This document shows, piece after piece, positions 15,906 through 24,514 of a stretch of DNA of 43,302 nucleotides (within the stretch, counting starts at the first letter, position 1; every line of letters starts with the position of its first letter). The notes under the pieces are model-generated. The model had not been told where the DNA came from. It did not search any database and saw only the letters and a list, made by a program, of their open reading frames with translations. The translations under genes and the position numbers were made by a program. This stretch comes from an uncultured Duganella sp. (lineage in GTDB: Bacteria; Pseudomonadota; Gammaproteobacteria; Burkholderiales; Burkholderiaceae), in assembly GCA_946482335.1 (NCBI GenBank), contig CAMLRG010000020.1:1-43302 (forward strand), written 5' to 3'.

Positions 15906-16262
15906 ATGCAAATCAATGTGAACACCGACAAAACCATCGAACGTACTGCAGGCCTGGACGACCATGTGAAGCAAGTGGTCAAGACTGCACTCCACCGGTT
16001 CGGCGAGCACATCGGACGCGTCGACGTCCACCTCAGTGAAGGCAATGCACAGAAGTCCTCCGACGGCGATATCCGCTGCACGATCGAGGCGCGCGTCAAC
16101 GGCTACCAGCCGATTGCCGTGAGCGACCACGAGGCAACCTTGCATCAATCCATCAACGGCGCAGCGGACAAGCTGCAAAGGGCAATCGACAGCGCCTTGG
16201 GCCGCCTGTACGAAAGCAAGCGCCACACGTCGCAGCCCCATATTGAAGAGGCCGGAGAATAG
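15906..16262 (+). CDS. HPF/RaiA-family ribosome-associated protein
   Basis: A 118-residue protein of the hibernation-promoting-factor fold: an N-terminal strand MQINVNTDKTIERTAGLDDH, a helix VKQVVKTALHRFGEHIGRVDVHL, and EATLHQSINGAADKLQRAIDSALGRL. Such proteins sit in the 30S decoding centre and silence ribosomes under stress. GGGAG lies 6 nt before ATG 15906. It is slightly longer than classical short HPF. It stands alone, 3 bp from the converging BtuF-like gene. Confidence 0.85.
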   Translation: MQINVNTDKTIERTAGLDDHVKQVVKTALHRFGEHIGRVDVHLSEGNAQKSSDGDIRCTIEARVNGYQPIAVSDHEATLHQSINGAADKLQRAIDSALGRLYESKRHTSQPHIEEAGE

Positions 16263-16265
16263 GCT

Positions 16266-17048
16266 TCAGCCAGCGGCAGCCAAGCCTTTCAGGTATCGGA
16301 TACCCTGCAAGGCGCGGCTGCCATACCAAGACATCATTTCCCCATCCACCAGCTGTACCGGCTTGCCGATCTGGCGCTCCAACGCATCCACGTGGTCTTC
16401 CGTGAAGCGGTAAGGCTCGGACGACAGCAATACCTGGTCCACGTCGCGCAGCAGCGCATCGCTCCACTGGAAGCTCGGGTAGCGTACCGCGCCAATCTCG
16501 GGGATCGACCAGCCGATCAATGCCAGCATGCGGGCGATATAGGTATCGCGCGACACCGTCATCCACGGGTCTTTCCAGATGCAGTACAGCACGCGTTGCG
16601 GCCGGCCTTTCGGCGCGGCGGCCAGGGCATCGAGTTCCGACGCGAACGCGCCGCACCACGCCTCGGCCCGCTCCTGCGCACAGAAAACGCCGCCCATCAA
16701 CCTGGCCAGCGCGATGTTGTCGCGCGGCTCGACCGGGTGCGTCACCACGATATGCGGCACGAATTCCGCCAGCTTGTCGACCGTGGGCTTTTCATTCTCG
16801 TCGATGTTCACCACCAGGTGGGTGGGTGCCAGCTTGCGGATCTTCTCGATGTTGACGTCCTTGGTGCCGCCCACCTTGGGGATAGCGCGCACCACGTCCT
16901 CCGGATGGATGCAGAACCCGGTGCGGCCCACCAGTTGCGGCGCCAATCCCAGGTCGCACAGCAGCTCGGTAATCGACGGCACCAGCGACACGATGCGGGC
17001 GTCGGGATCAGCCGCATGTTGCTGGCCGAGGATATCGGTATATTTCAT
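16266..17048 (-). CDS. BtuF-like cobalamin/metal-chelate binding protein, no signal peptide
   Basis: A 260-residue protein of the helical-backbone metal-receptor fold: RIVSLVPSITELLCDLGLAP near the N-terminus, GGTKDVNIEKIRKLAPTHLVV in the middle, and SFQWSDALLRDVDQVLLSSEPYRF near the end. Homologs bind vitamin B12 in the periplasm for the BtuCD transporter. Here the start MKYTDILGQQHAADPDARI has no signal peptide, and no longer start supplies one, so it is probably cytoplasmic. No btuCD genes are adjacent and no cobalamin riboswitch fits in the 66-bp upstream gap. The ligand is unproven. Confidence 0.82.
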   Translation of the reverse strand: MKYTDILGQQHAADPDARIVSLVPSITELLCDLGLAPQLVGRTGFCIHPEDVVRAIPKVGGTKDVNIEKIRKLAPTHLVVNIDENEKPTVDKLAEFVPHIVVTHPVEPRDNIALARLMGGVFCAQERAEAWCGAFASELDALAAAPKGRPQRVLYCIWKDPWMTVSRDTYIARMLALIGWSIPEIGAVRYPSFQWSDALLRDVDQVLLSSEPYRFTEDHVDALERQIGKPVQLVDGEMMSWYGSRALQGIRYLKGLAAAG

Positions 17049-17114
17049 GCCCGGTATTGAACCACACATACGCTATCATTAACACCTGTTACAACCGCAG
17101 TAAGAAAGTTCATT

Positions 17115-18083
17115 TTGAAACCGATCGGCACCTTCGGCACGTCCGCCTACCAGATCCAGTCCTTGCAATTATTCCGCGGCGCCGACAGCCTGCGCATCGC
17201 GCCGTTGCTGAAAGAGTGCCCCATCGTGCAGGTCGAACAGGGCGAAGTGGTCACCGATCCGCAGCGCGCCCGCCTGTACATCGTGCTGCGGGGCGCCCTT
17301 TCCGTGGCGGCCGATACGCGCACCGGCATGTCGGATGGCACCATCAGCAAGGTGCTGCCCGGCGAAAGCGTGGGCGAACAGGCAGTGCTCGACGAAGAAG
17401 CCAACCAGGCCACCATCAGCGCGCTGGAGCAAAGCGAATTGCTGGTAATCGAGGCCGAACTCGCATGGCAGCTGATCGACGCCGCCAATGGCGTCGCCCG
17501 CAACCTGTTGCGCATGCTGTCGTTCCGCATCCGCGCCGCCAACGCGCAATTGCGCCGCCGGCAGAAGCTGGGCGAATTCTATCGCCAGCTGTCGATGGTG
17601 GACGGCCTGACCGGCCTGTATAACCGGGCCTGGCTGAACGACTTCCTGCCGCAGCTGGTCGCCAGCGCCCAAGCCACCGGCCAGCCGCTTGCGCTGATCA
17701 TGCTCGACATCGACCACTTCAAGAAGTTCAACGACAGCCACGGCCACCTGCAAGGCGACCAGGCCCTGCGCACCGCCGCCCAGGTACTGATCGGCGCCTT
17801 GCGCCCGACCGACTTCGCCGTGCGTTATGGCGGGGAAGAGATGATGGTGGTGCTGCCCGACACCAATGTGCAGGTTGCCGAAGCGGTGGCCGGCCGCTTG
17901 TGCGAACGCATGCGCGACGCGGTGGTGTTCAGCGACATGCGCCTGCCCCTGCCGCACGTCACCGGCTCCTTCGGCGTTGCCGCGCTCGGCCCCACGCAGG
18001 ACGACACCGCCCTCATCGCCGCCGCCGACGCCGCCCTGTACCGCGCCAAGGAGGCCGGCCGCAACCGCGTCGAAGTCGCTTAA
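17115..18083 (+). CDS. Diguanylate cyclase with CRP-like N-terminal domain
   Basis: A 322-residue soluble protein. Residues about 20-145 resemble a cyclic-nucleotide-binding (CRP-like) beta-barrel (LYIVLRGALSV and LPGESVGEQAVL). Residues about 160-322 are a GGDEF domain: DGLTGLYNRAW, LDIDHFKKFNDSHGH, active site GGEEM (239-243), and an inhibitory site RPTD (230-233) exactly five residues before it. It should make c-di-GMP and be product-inhibited. The best start is TTG at 17115, since no ATG lies in a sensible place. The nucleotide pocket looks degenerate, so the signal may not be cAMP. The 3' end overlaps the DUF5610 gene by 4 bp. Confidence 0.9.
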   Translation: MKPIGTFGTSAYQIQSLQLFRGADSLRIAPLLKECPIVQVEQGEVVTDPQRARLYIVLRGALSVAADTRTGMSDGTISKVLPGESVGEQAVLDEEANQATISALEQSELLVIEAELAWQLIDAANGVARNLLRMLSFRIRAANAQLRRRQKLGEFYRQLSMVDGLTGLYNRAWLNDFLPQLVASAQATGQPLALIMLDIDHFKKFNDSHGHLQGDQALRTAAQVLIGALRPTDFAVRYGGEEMMVVLPDTNVQVAEAVAGRLCERMRDAVVFSDMRLPLPHVTGSFGVAALGPTQDDTALIAAADAALYRAKEAGRNRVEVA

Positions 18084-18634
18084 GCGCCCGTCGCGGCTTC
18101 GTCGGTCGCCGACTGGCGGCCTTGTTTGGCAACGAAGTCGTCCAGGCCCTTCATCACCAGCTCATAAGTCTTGTCGATATTGGCGGCCACGTCGCCGCCC
18201 AGCACCTGCAAGCCTTGCAGGATGTCGCGCGCCTCCTTGAAGCCCTTTTCGATGCCGCCCTTGATGGTATCCATGAAACGGCTCAGCGCGTCGTCGCCCT
18301 CCAGTTCGGAGTGCTGCTGCTGGAAAGCGCTGAAGAAGGCGGTCGAGAGCGATACAATGCGGCCCGCCGTGCCTTCCGGAGAATTGTCCTGGCCGAGTGC
18401 ATTCTGGATCGCATCCGGGCCGAAATCGGCCTCAAGCTGTTCGTTGATCGAGGTGATCGCCGATTTGTACAGCAGTGCCAGCGGATCGTTGCCGGCATTG
18501 AGGGAAATCGACGCCGATTCCTGCAGGATCGAGACGTTCAGCTGCATTTTGGCGCGGTTGGACGCCGTCACGGCCGTGTCGTTGCTCGCCGTGGCGGGCG
18601 TGGCACGGGTGTTGATGGAAATGGGATTTGACAC
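18080..18634 (-). CDS. DUF5610-type protein
   Basis: A 184-residue soluble, mostly helical protein. I start it at a GTG (18634) because AAGGAGG lies 6 nt upstream; the start region SNPISINTR fits. The conserved-looking part is QLNVSILQESASISLNAG, NDPLALLYKSAITSINEQL, then GTAGRIVSLSTAFFSAFQQQ and FMDTIKGGIEKGFKEARDIL. I believe this is the DUF5610 family, whose function is unknown. The N-terminal 30 residues are low in complexity. It diverges from sbcB and is convergent with the GGDEF gene. Confidence 0.75.
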   Translation of the reverse strand: MSNPISINTRATPATASNDTAVTASNRAKMQLNVSILQESASISLNAGNDPLALLYKSAITSINEQLEADFGPDAIQNALGQDNSPEGTAGRIVSLSTAFFSAFQQQHSELEGDDALSRFMDTIKGGIEKGFKEARDILQGLQVLGGDVAANIDKTYELVMKGLDDFVAKQGRQSATDEAATGA

Positions 18635-18684
18635 AACAGTCCTCCTTGCCTCAGCATTCGATAACGAGAACCAACATTTGCACC

Positions 18685-20130
18685 ATGAGTAACCATACCT
18701 TCCTGTGGCATGACTACGAAACCTTCGGCGCCGTGCCACGCCGTGACCGTCCCGCCCAGTTCGCCGCCATCCGTACCGACGCTGAGCTGAACGAAATCGG
18801 CGAGCCGATCATGCTGTTCTGCCAGCCAGCCAACGATTACCTGCCCGACCCGACCGCCTGCCTGATCACCGGTATTACCCCACAGCAAGCATTGCAGCAG
18901 GGCGTGCCGGAACACCAGTTCGCGGCAACGGTCGAGAAAGCCTTTTCGGAGCCTGGCACCATAGGCGTAGGCTACAACACAATCCGTTTCGACGATGAAG
19001 TGACGCGCTTTTTGTTCTGGCGTAACTTGATCGACCCTTATGCGCGCGAATGGCAAAACCAGTGCGGGCGCTGGGATTTGCTGGATGTGGTGCGGATGAC
19101 CTATGCGCTGCGCCCCGAAGGTATAGAGTGGCCTATCAATGATAACGGCAAACCAAGCTTCAAACTTGAGCACTTGACCAAGGCCAACGGCCTGGTGCAC
19201 GAGGCGGCGCACGATGCGCTGTCCGACGTGCGCGCCACCATTGCCCTGGCCCGCCTGATCCGGCAGAAGCAACCCAAGCTGTTCGATTTCTGCCTGGCCT
19301 TGCACAAGAAGGACCGCGTGGCGGAAGAGATCGGCCTGCACCTGGCGCCCAACCTGCGCCAGCCTTTCCTGCACGTGTCGGGCATGTTCCCTGCCGAGCG
19401 CGGCTGCCTGGCGCTGGTATGGCCGCTGGCGCCGCATCCATCCAACAAGAACGAGCTGCTGGTGTGGGATTGCTCGTACGATCCGCAGGAATTGTTTGCG
19501 TTGGACGCGGAGACGATCCGCATCCGCCTGTTCACCCGCAGCGATGCCATGCCGGAAGGGATGACGCGTTTGCCCATCAAGAGCATCCACCTCAACAAGT
19601 CGCCGATGCTGGTGTCGAACCTGAAGACCTTGCGGCCGGAATTGGCGGGACGCTGGGGGCTGGACCTGGAAGCGGCGCAGGCGCATGCGGCGCGCGCGGC
19701 GGCCGGGCCGGATATGTCGGCCATCTGGGAACAAGTGTTCTGGCGGCCAGTGGGGGAGCCGGCCGATGTGGATGAAGACCTGTACGGCGGCTTTGTCGGC
19801 AACGGCGACCGGCGTTTGCTGGAGTCGCTGCGGCGCGAGCCGCCGGCCAAGCTGGGATCGGCGTCGCCGCACTTCCAGGATGAGCGCCTGGGCGAGCTGC
19901 TGTTCCGCTACCGCGCACGCAATTTCCCGCAAACCCTGTCCGAGGAAGAGATGGAGCACTGGGAACAGCATCGCGCCGCGCGGCTGTACGAAGGTGCCGG
20001 CGGGGCACGCACGGTCGATGAATTGTTCTCGGAGCTGGACCGCTTGGGCGCCGAAGCGGATGAGGAGGCGCAGCAAGTGCTCGCTGCCCTGTACGACTAC
20101 GTGGAGATGATTGCGCCGGAGCGGTATTAA
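18685..20130 (+). CDS. sbcB: Exonuclease I (exodeoxyribonuclease I)
   Basis: A 481-residue DnaQ-superfamily (DEDDh) 3'-5' exonuclease acting on single-stranded DNA in repair and recombination. The first motif is FLWHDYETFG (Asp10, Glu12), and HDALSDVRATIALARL is the last motif with the catalytic His and Asp. The text PLIDPYAREWQNQCGRWDLLD-like region and the C-terminal ExoI domain (ELLFRYRARNFPQTL, WEQHRAARL) match the family at normal length. The start is ATG 18685, as MSNHTFLWHDYE aligns with known starts. A palindromic repeat follows the stop, before the converging pyrF. Confidence 0.94.
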   Translation: MSNHTFLWHDYETFGAVPRRDRPAQFAAIRTDAELNEIGEPIMLFCQPANDYLPDPTACLITGITPQQALQQGVPEHQFAATVEKAFSEPGTIGVGYNTIRFDDEVTRFLFWRNLIDPYAREWQNQCGRWDLLDVVRMTYALRPEGIEWPINDNGKPSFKLEHLTKANGLVHEAAHDALSDVRATIALARLIRQKQPKLFDFCLALHKKDRVAEEIGLHLAPNLRQPFLHVSGMFPAERGCLALVWPLAPHPSNKNELLVWDCSYDPQELFALDAETIRIRLFTRSDAMPEGMTRLPIKSIHLNKSPMLVSNLKTLRPELAGRWGLDLEAAQAHAARAAAGPDMSAIWEQVFWRPVGEPADVDEDLYGGFVGNGDRRLLESLRREPPAKLGSASPHFQDERLGELLFRYRARNFPQTLSEEEMEHWEQHRAARLYEGAGGARTVDELFSELDRLGAEADEEAQQVLAALYDYVEMIAPERY

Positions 20131-20139
20131 CCCCGGCAA

Positions 20140-20163
20140 GGGTCAGACCCTTGGGTCTGACCC
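20140..20163. repeat. GGGTCAGACCC palindromic repeat, copy 3
   Basis: A near-perfect 24-bp palindrome (half-site GGGTCAGACCC, centre TT) between the converging sbcB and pyrF genes. It is flanked by CCCCGGCAA and CGCCCTACCGGG as in the other copies. A two-way terminator role is plausible. Confidence 0.82.
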
Positions 20164-20175
20164 GCCCTACCGGGT

Positions 20176-20997
20176 TCAAGCGCGATACAAATTGATCGCA
20201 TCCCGCGTCTCCAGCGCCACCCTGCGTGCCGCCGCCGCAAAGTCCTCCGCAGGTTGCTGCGCCGCATACAGGATCGCCCGCGAAGAATTGATCATCATGC
20301 CGGTACCATTGCCGGTGCGGCCAGCCTTGACGGTCGCCTCAATATCCCCACCCTGCGCACCAATCCCCGGCACCAGCAGCGGCATCTCCCCCACAATCGC
20401 ACGCACCTGCGCCAATTCTTCCGGGAAGGTTGCGCCAACCACCAGCGCGCACTGGCCATTCGCATTCCACTTCTCCGCCACCAGTTTCGCCACATGCTGG
20501 TACAGCGGCTTGCCGTCGACCTTCAGGAACTGCAGGTCGGAACCGCCCGCATTCGAGGTGCGGCACAGGATGATCACCCCACGGTCGCTCCACTCCATAT
20601 ACGGCTCCACGGAATCGGAACCCATGTACGGGTTCACGGTCACCGCATCCGCGCCATAACGGTCGAACGCTTCGCGTGCATACTGCTTGGCCGTCGCACC
20701 GATATCACCGCGCTTGGCGTCCAGGATCAGCGGGATATGCGGATAGTTTTCCCTGGCGTAGGCGCAGATCTTTTCCAGCTGGTCCTCCGCCCCCAGTGCG
20801 GCGAAATAGGCAATCTGCGGCTTGAAGGAACACGCCAGGTCAGCGGTGGCGTCGATGATCCCGGTGCAGAAGCGATAAATCCCTTGCGGATCGTTCTGGA
20901 ACTGCGCAGGCAGGCGCGCCATGTCCGGATCCAGGCCAACGCACAGCAGGGAATCGTTGGCTGCCCAGGCAGCGGATAATTTTTCGATAAATGTCAC
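20176..20997 (-). CDS. pyrF: Orotidine 5'-phosphate decarboxylase
   Basis: A 273-residue enzyme of the last step of UMP synthesis, OMP to UMP plus CO2. The active-site motif is [12 protein letters not shown] (Asp93, Lys95, Asp98), with CVGLDPD near the N-terminus and PGIGAQGGD and phosphate-binding text near the end, as in the type 2 (longer) group. The start is GTG at 20997, with GAGG 6 nt upstream. The 123-bp gap before lemA contains no other gene. Confidence 0.95.
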   Translation of the reverse strand: MTFIEKLSAAWAANDSLLCVGLDPDMARLPAQFQNDPQGIYRFCTGIIDATADLACSFKPQIAYFAALGAEDQLEKICAYARENYPHIPLILDAKRGDIGATAKQYAREAFDRYGADAVTVNPYMGSDSVEPYMEWSDRGVIILCRTSNAGGSDLQFLKVDGKPLYQHVAKLVAEKWNANGQCALVVGATFPEELAQVRAIVGEMPLLVPGIGAQGGDIEATVKAGRTGNGTGMMINSSRAILYAAQQPAEDFAAAARRVALETRDAINLYRA

Positions 20998-21120
20998 GGC
21001 GGGCCTCTTTTTCTTCGCGTTGCAAACCCTACATTATAACGGGGCGGCTGTGTGCATTGCCGCACATGGCCGCGGGCCGATTGCGTGTATATTTCGATAA
21101 GACGTTCCAAGGAGCGAAGA

Positions 21121-21708
21121 ATGCGAAACTTTCTGGCGATAGGCTTGCTGGCAGTGTTCCTGTCCGGCTGCGGTTACAACGAATTCCAGGCCAAGGACGA
21201 AGCGGTCAAGGCCCAATGGGGTGAGGTGGTCAACCAGTACCAGCGGCGGGCCGACCTGATTCCGAACCTGGTCAACACAGTCAAGGGCTATGCCTCGCAC
21301 GAGCGCGAAACCCTGGAGGCGGTCACCAAGGCGCGCGCCTCGGCCACCAGCATGCAGGTGACGCCGGAAGTCCTCAACAATCCCGGCGCACTGCAAAAAT
21401 TCCAGCAAGCGCAGGGCGAGTTGACCAATGCGCTATCGCGGCTGATGGTGGTGGCGGAGAAATACCCCGACCTGAAGGCCGATGCCAGCTTCCGCGACCT
21501 GCAGTCGCAGCTCGAAGGCACCGAAAACCGCATCACCGTGGCGCGCCAGCGCTACATCGCTTCGGTGCAGGAATTCAACGTGCTGGCGCGCAGGTTCCCC
21601 ACCAACCTGACTGCCATGATGTTCGGCTATGAAGTGAAGCCCAGTTTCACCGTCGAGAACGAGAAATCCATTTCGACCGCTCCAACGGTGGACTTCAACA
21701 AGAAGTAA
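21121..21708 (+). CDS. LemA-family lipoprotein
   Basis: A 195-residue envelope protein with lipobox LSGC (Cys17) at the end of a short signal peptide, so it is probably lipid-anchored. The conserved LemA text is RRADLIPNLVNTVKGYA, ERETLEAVTKARA and TENRITVARQRYI, all in a long helical bundle. AAGGAG lies 6 nt upstream of ATG 21121. It heads a three-gene cluster with two TPM-domain genes, a widespread pairing of unknown function, possibly in membrane-protein quality control. Confidence 0.92.
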   Translation: MRNFLAIGLLAVFLSGCGYNEFQAKDEAVKAQWGEVVNQYQRRADLIPNLVNTVKGYASHERETLEAVTKARASATSMQVTPEVLNNPGALQKFQQAQGELTNALSRLMVVAEKYPDLKADASFRDLQSQLEGTENRITVARQRYIASVQEFNVLARRFPTNLTAMMFGYEVKPSFTVENEKSISTAPTVDFNKK

Positions 21709-21717
21709 GGAGCCGCA

Positions 21718-22914
21718 ATGGCGACCCCTCCACGGCAAGCGCGCGGTGGCGGCAAGGCTTCCAGCCGCGACGAGGATGGCGCAAGCGATCCCTTGCGGGA
21801 CCGCGACCTGGCGCGGCGCACCGGCGGTCTGGCCCAGCATGCGCGCCGCTGGCAGTTGTGGCCGGGCTCACCATGGCTGCGCGTGGTGCTGGGCGTCGCC
21901 GTGCTGGTGCTGCTGTTGCTGGTGATGACCGGCGCCCGCGCACAGGATGGCTTCGTACCGGTGCCGCCCCATGCGGCGCGCGTCACCGACCAGGCGGGCA
22001 TGCTGAACGCTTCGCAGCGCACTGCGCTCGATGGCGTGCTGGCCGATTACGAGCGCAAGACGGGCAGCCAGATCGCGGTGCTGCTGGTGAAGTCCACCGC
22101 GCCCGAGGCGATCGAGCAATACAGCATCCGCGTCGCCGAAGCATGGAAACTCGGACGCAAGGGCGTCGACGATGGCGTGCTGCTGGTGGTGGCCAAGGAT
22201 AACCCTTCCGCACTGCGCCGCCTGCGGATCGAAGCCGGGCGCGGCGTCCAGGGCTCGCTGACGGATGCACAATCCAAACGCGTCCTGCAGGACGTGATTG
22301 CACCGCATTTCCGGCAAGGCGACTTCTATGGCGGCCTCGCGGCAGGGGTCAGCGCCATCGCCACCTTGCTCGACAAGGAACACTTCCCGGCGCCACCGGG
22401 CGGCCCGCGCGCCGGTACGGCGGCCACCCATGGCGGCGGCCTGGCGGGGAGCGCGGCAACCGGAGGCGTGCCCGCTGGGCAAGGTGGCGTGGCCGGCATG
22501 GCGGACGCGGCCGGCGCCGGCGCGATTCCTGGCGCTGCCACCGCACCGGACCAGGCGCTGGGCGCTGGCGGCCCCGCAGATGGCGATGCGGGCCGGCGTG
22601 GCAAGGGCGGCGAGCGCGGTGCGAGCGATGGCGGCGGCTGGTCCGCAGGGTGGCTGCTGCCGCTCCTGTTGTTCGGTGCCTTCGTCATCCTGCCGATGAT
22701 GCGGCGCGGCTCACGGCGCGGCTTGCGGCGTGGCGGCTGGGGCTCGGACGCGACGGGCGTGCTGATCGGCGCCGCCCTCGGTAACGCCATGAGCTCGGCC
22801 AGCCGCGGCGGCTGGGGCGGCGGCTTCGGTGGCGGGGGCGGCTTTGGTGGCGGGGGCGGCTTCAGCGGGGGCGGCGGTACATTCGACGGCGGCGGCGCCT
22901 CGGGAGACTGGTAA
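21718..22914 (+). CDS. TPM-domain (YgcG-like) membrane protein with Gly-rich tail
   Basis: A 398-residue protein. After a basic 45-residue cytoplasmic lead, a hydrophobic segment (VVLGVAVLVLLLLVMTGARA) precedes a TPM domain at about 80-215 (RVTDQAGMLNASQRTALDGV, and GVDDGVLLVVAKDN). Next come a Gly/Ala-rich linker, a second membrane segment (about 309-325) and a long Gly-Gly-Phe-rich end typical of YgcG-type proteins. The N-terminal extension before the signal-like helix is longer than usual. AAGGAG 5 nt upstream supports the start, and it is coupled to lemA and the next gene. Confidence 0.88.
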   Translation: MATPPRQARGGGKASSRDEDGASDPLRDRDLARRTGGLAQHARRWQLWPGSPWLRVVLGVAVLVLLLLVMTGARAQDGFVPVPPHAARVTDQAGMLNASQRTALDGVLADYERKTGSQIAVLLVKSTAPEAIEQYSIRVAEAWKLGRKGVDDGVLLVVAKDNPSALRRLRIEAGRGVQGSLTDAQSKRVLQDVIAPHFRQGDFYGGLAAGVSAIATLLDKEHFPAPPGGPRAGTAATHGGGLAGSAATGGVPAGQGGVAGMADAAGAGAIPGAATAPDQALGAGGPADGDAGRRGKGGERGASDGGGWSAGWLLPLLLFGAFVILPMMRRGSRRGLRRGGWGSDATGVLIGAALGNAMSSASRGGWGGGFGGGGGFGGGGGFSGGGGTFDGGGASGDW

Positions 22915-23439
22915 ATGACGGCACTACCTACAACATTCCTCGGCCGCTGCAAGCGCGCGCTGCGCCACATGATGACCGGCACCGGCGCCGGCAAACGCGC
23001 CTTCCCGCCTGCCACGCTGGAGGCGATCGAACAAGCCATCACCCAGGGCGAACAGCGCCACCGCGCCGAAGTGCGCCTGATCGTCGAACCCTGCCTCGAC
23101 GCACGCTCCGCCTTCAGCAACGTCAGCAACCGCGAGCGCGCCCGTACCCTGTTCGCCCAATACGGCGTATGGGATACGGAAGAAAACTGCGGTGTCCTCA
23201 TATATGTCAACCTGGCCGCGCGCGAAGTCGACATCGTGGCCGACCGCCACGTCGGCCGCATGGTGGCCGAAACCGAATGGCAGACCATTTGCCGCACCAT
23301 GACCAGCGGCTACGCCCAGGGCGATTACCACAGCAGCACCCTATCGGCACTGGAACAGCTCAACACCCTGCTGGCCCGGCTCTACCCTGCCGGCGGCGAG
23401 CGCCCCAACCAACTGCCCAACGACGCCGTCATCCTCTAA
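22915..23439 (+). CDS. Second TPM-domain protein
   Basis: A 174-residue soluble TPM-domain protein. The ATG directly follows the stop codon of the preceding TPM gene (TAAATG), so translation is coupled. The core reads FPPATLEAIEQAITQGEQRH, AQYGVWDTEENCGVLIYVNLA and EVDIVADRHVGRMV. It lacks a signal peptide and Gly-rich tail, so it may face the cytoplasm, opposite to its partner. LemA-TPM-TPM order is widespread in betaproteobacteria. Confidence 0.88.
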   Translation: MTALPTTFLGRCKRALRHMMTGTGAGKRAFPPATLEAIEQAITQGEQRHRAEVRLIVEPCLDARSAFSNVSNRERARTLFAQYGVWDTEENCGVLIYVNLAAREVDIVADRHVGRMVAETEWQTICRTMTSGYAQGDYHSSTLSALEQLNTLLARLYPAGGERPNQLPNDAVIL

Positions 23440-23470
23440 AATGAGCTTCCTCACCACAAGTGGAAGCGAC

Positions 23471-24235
23471 ATGAAATTAACCAATAAAGTAGCCATCGTC
23501 ACCGGCGCCACCCAGGGGATCGGCCTGGCGTGCGCCCAGCGCCTGATCACCGAAGGCGCGCAGGTCATGCTGGTGGACATCAAACCGGAAGGCGCCCAGG
23601 CGGCGGAAGCCCTGGGCGACCAGGCACGCTTCTTCGCCGCCGACGTCAGCCAGAAGGCGGACGTGGACGCCATGGTAGCCGCCACCCTGGCCGCCTTCGG
23701 CCGCATCGACATCCTGGTCAACAATGCCGGCGTCACGCACAAATGCAGCTTCCTTGACCTGGCCGAAGCCGATTTCGACCGCGTGCTGGGCATCAACCTG
23801 AAATCCATGTTCCTGTGCGGGCAGGCCGTTGCGCGCGAAATGGTCAAGCAGCAAAGCGGCTGCATCATCAATATGTCGAGCGTGAATTCCGAGCTGGCGA
23901 TACCTGACCAGGTGCCCTACGTAGTGTCGAAAGGCGGCGTCAACCAGCTGACCAAGGTCATGTCGCTGAACCTGGCACCCTACGGCATCCGCGTCAACGG
24001 CATCGGCCCCGGCACCATCATGACCGAACTGGCCAAGCAGGCGGTCTTGGCCAGCCCGGAAGCCCGACGCACCATTTTGTCGCGCACTCCTTTGGGGCGT
24101 TGCGGCGAGCCGGAAGAAGTGGCATCGATCTGCGCCTTCCTCGCCAGCGACGACGCCAGCTACATGACCGGCCAGACCCTCTTCGTTGATGGCGGCCGCA
24201 TGGCGCTGAATTACGTCGTGCCAGTGAAAGAATAG
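23471..24235 (+). CDS. Classical SDR oxidoreductase
   Basis: A 254-residue short-chain dehydrogenase/reductase. The cofactor motif is TGATQGIG (11-18), NNAG lies at 84-87, and the catalytic Ser, Tyr150 and Lys154 (YVVSK) are present. LNLAPYGIRVNGIGPGTIMTE is also typical. An Asp at the end of the second strand (VDI) favours NAD(H). It resembles FabG-like and glucose-dehydrogenase-like enzymes; the substrate is open. The start is ATG 23471 with GGAAG just upstream. It follows the TPM gene by 31 bp. Confidence 0.9.
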   Translation: MKLTNKVAIVTGATQGIGLACAQRLITEGAQVMLVDIKPEGAQAAEALGDQARFFAADVSQKADVDAMVAATLAAFGRIDILVNNAGVTHKCSFLDLAEADFDRVLGINLKSMFLCGQAVAREMVKQQSGCIINMSSVNSELAIPDQVPYVVSKGGVNQLTKVMSLNLAPYGIRVNGIGPGTIMTELAKQAVLASPEARRTILSRTPLGRCGEPEEVASICAFLASDDASYMTGQTLFVDGGRMALNYVVPVKE

Positions 24236-24309
24236 ATATACGTTATATGAATAACGATTATCGAAAACGGTAATTGGACTAATATGTGGCAGCGCACCAT
24301 AATAGCGCA

Positions 24310-24373
24310 TGTCTCCACTATTCTCCTCCAAGAAAATAGTTTAAGCCCGCTTTCACCAGCGGGCTTTTTTTTT
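24310..24373 (+). ncRNA. Candidate small RNA with CTCCTCC loop
   Basis: A promoter-like pair, TTGGAC (24274) and CATAAT (24298) with an 18-bp spacer, would start a roughly 64-nt RNA near 24310. It contains an ACTATT/AATAGT hairpin (24317-24340) whose 12-nt loop is CTCCTCCAAGAA, complementary to Shine-Dalgarno sequences. It ends at a strong terminator. The stem is weak and the promoter imperfect; it could instead be the 3' UTR of the SDR gene. Confidence 0.4.
24343..24373 (+). terminator. Rho-independent terminator
   Basis: AAGCCCGC-TTTCACCA-GCGGGCTT followed by a run of nine T. It lies 108 nt past the SDR stop, unusually far, which leaves room for a separate small transcript. Confidence 0.92.
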
Positions 24374-24466
24374 GAAAGTCGGGGTCAGCTCTGGCTTCTC
24401 GAGGAGTTTTGCGCTTCGCGCAGCGCAAAATGTCCGGTTGCCAGAGCTGACCCCGACTTTCAAAAA
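24369..24466. repeat. Nested inverted repeat with GGGGTCAG core
   Basis: Perfect 26-bp arms (24369-24394 and 24441-24466; core AAAGTCGGGGTCAGCTCTGG) enclose a 46-bp spacer. The spacer holds a second hairpin (TTTTGCGC / GCGCAAAA). The left arm merges with the T-run of the terminator before it. The arm sequence differs from the GGGTCAGACCC copies but shares GGGGTCAG. It lies in the 390-bp gene-free stretch 24236-24625. Confidence 0.85.
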
Positions 24467-24514
24467 CTTGCGCTATGTCATGGCGCCGTCACACGGGCTC
24501 CCTATAATGGCTAC

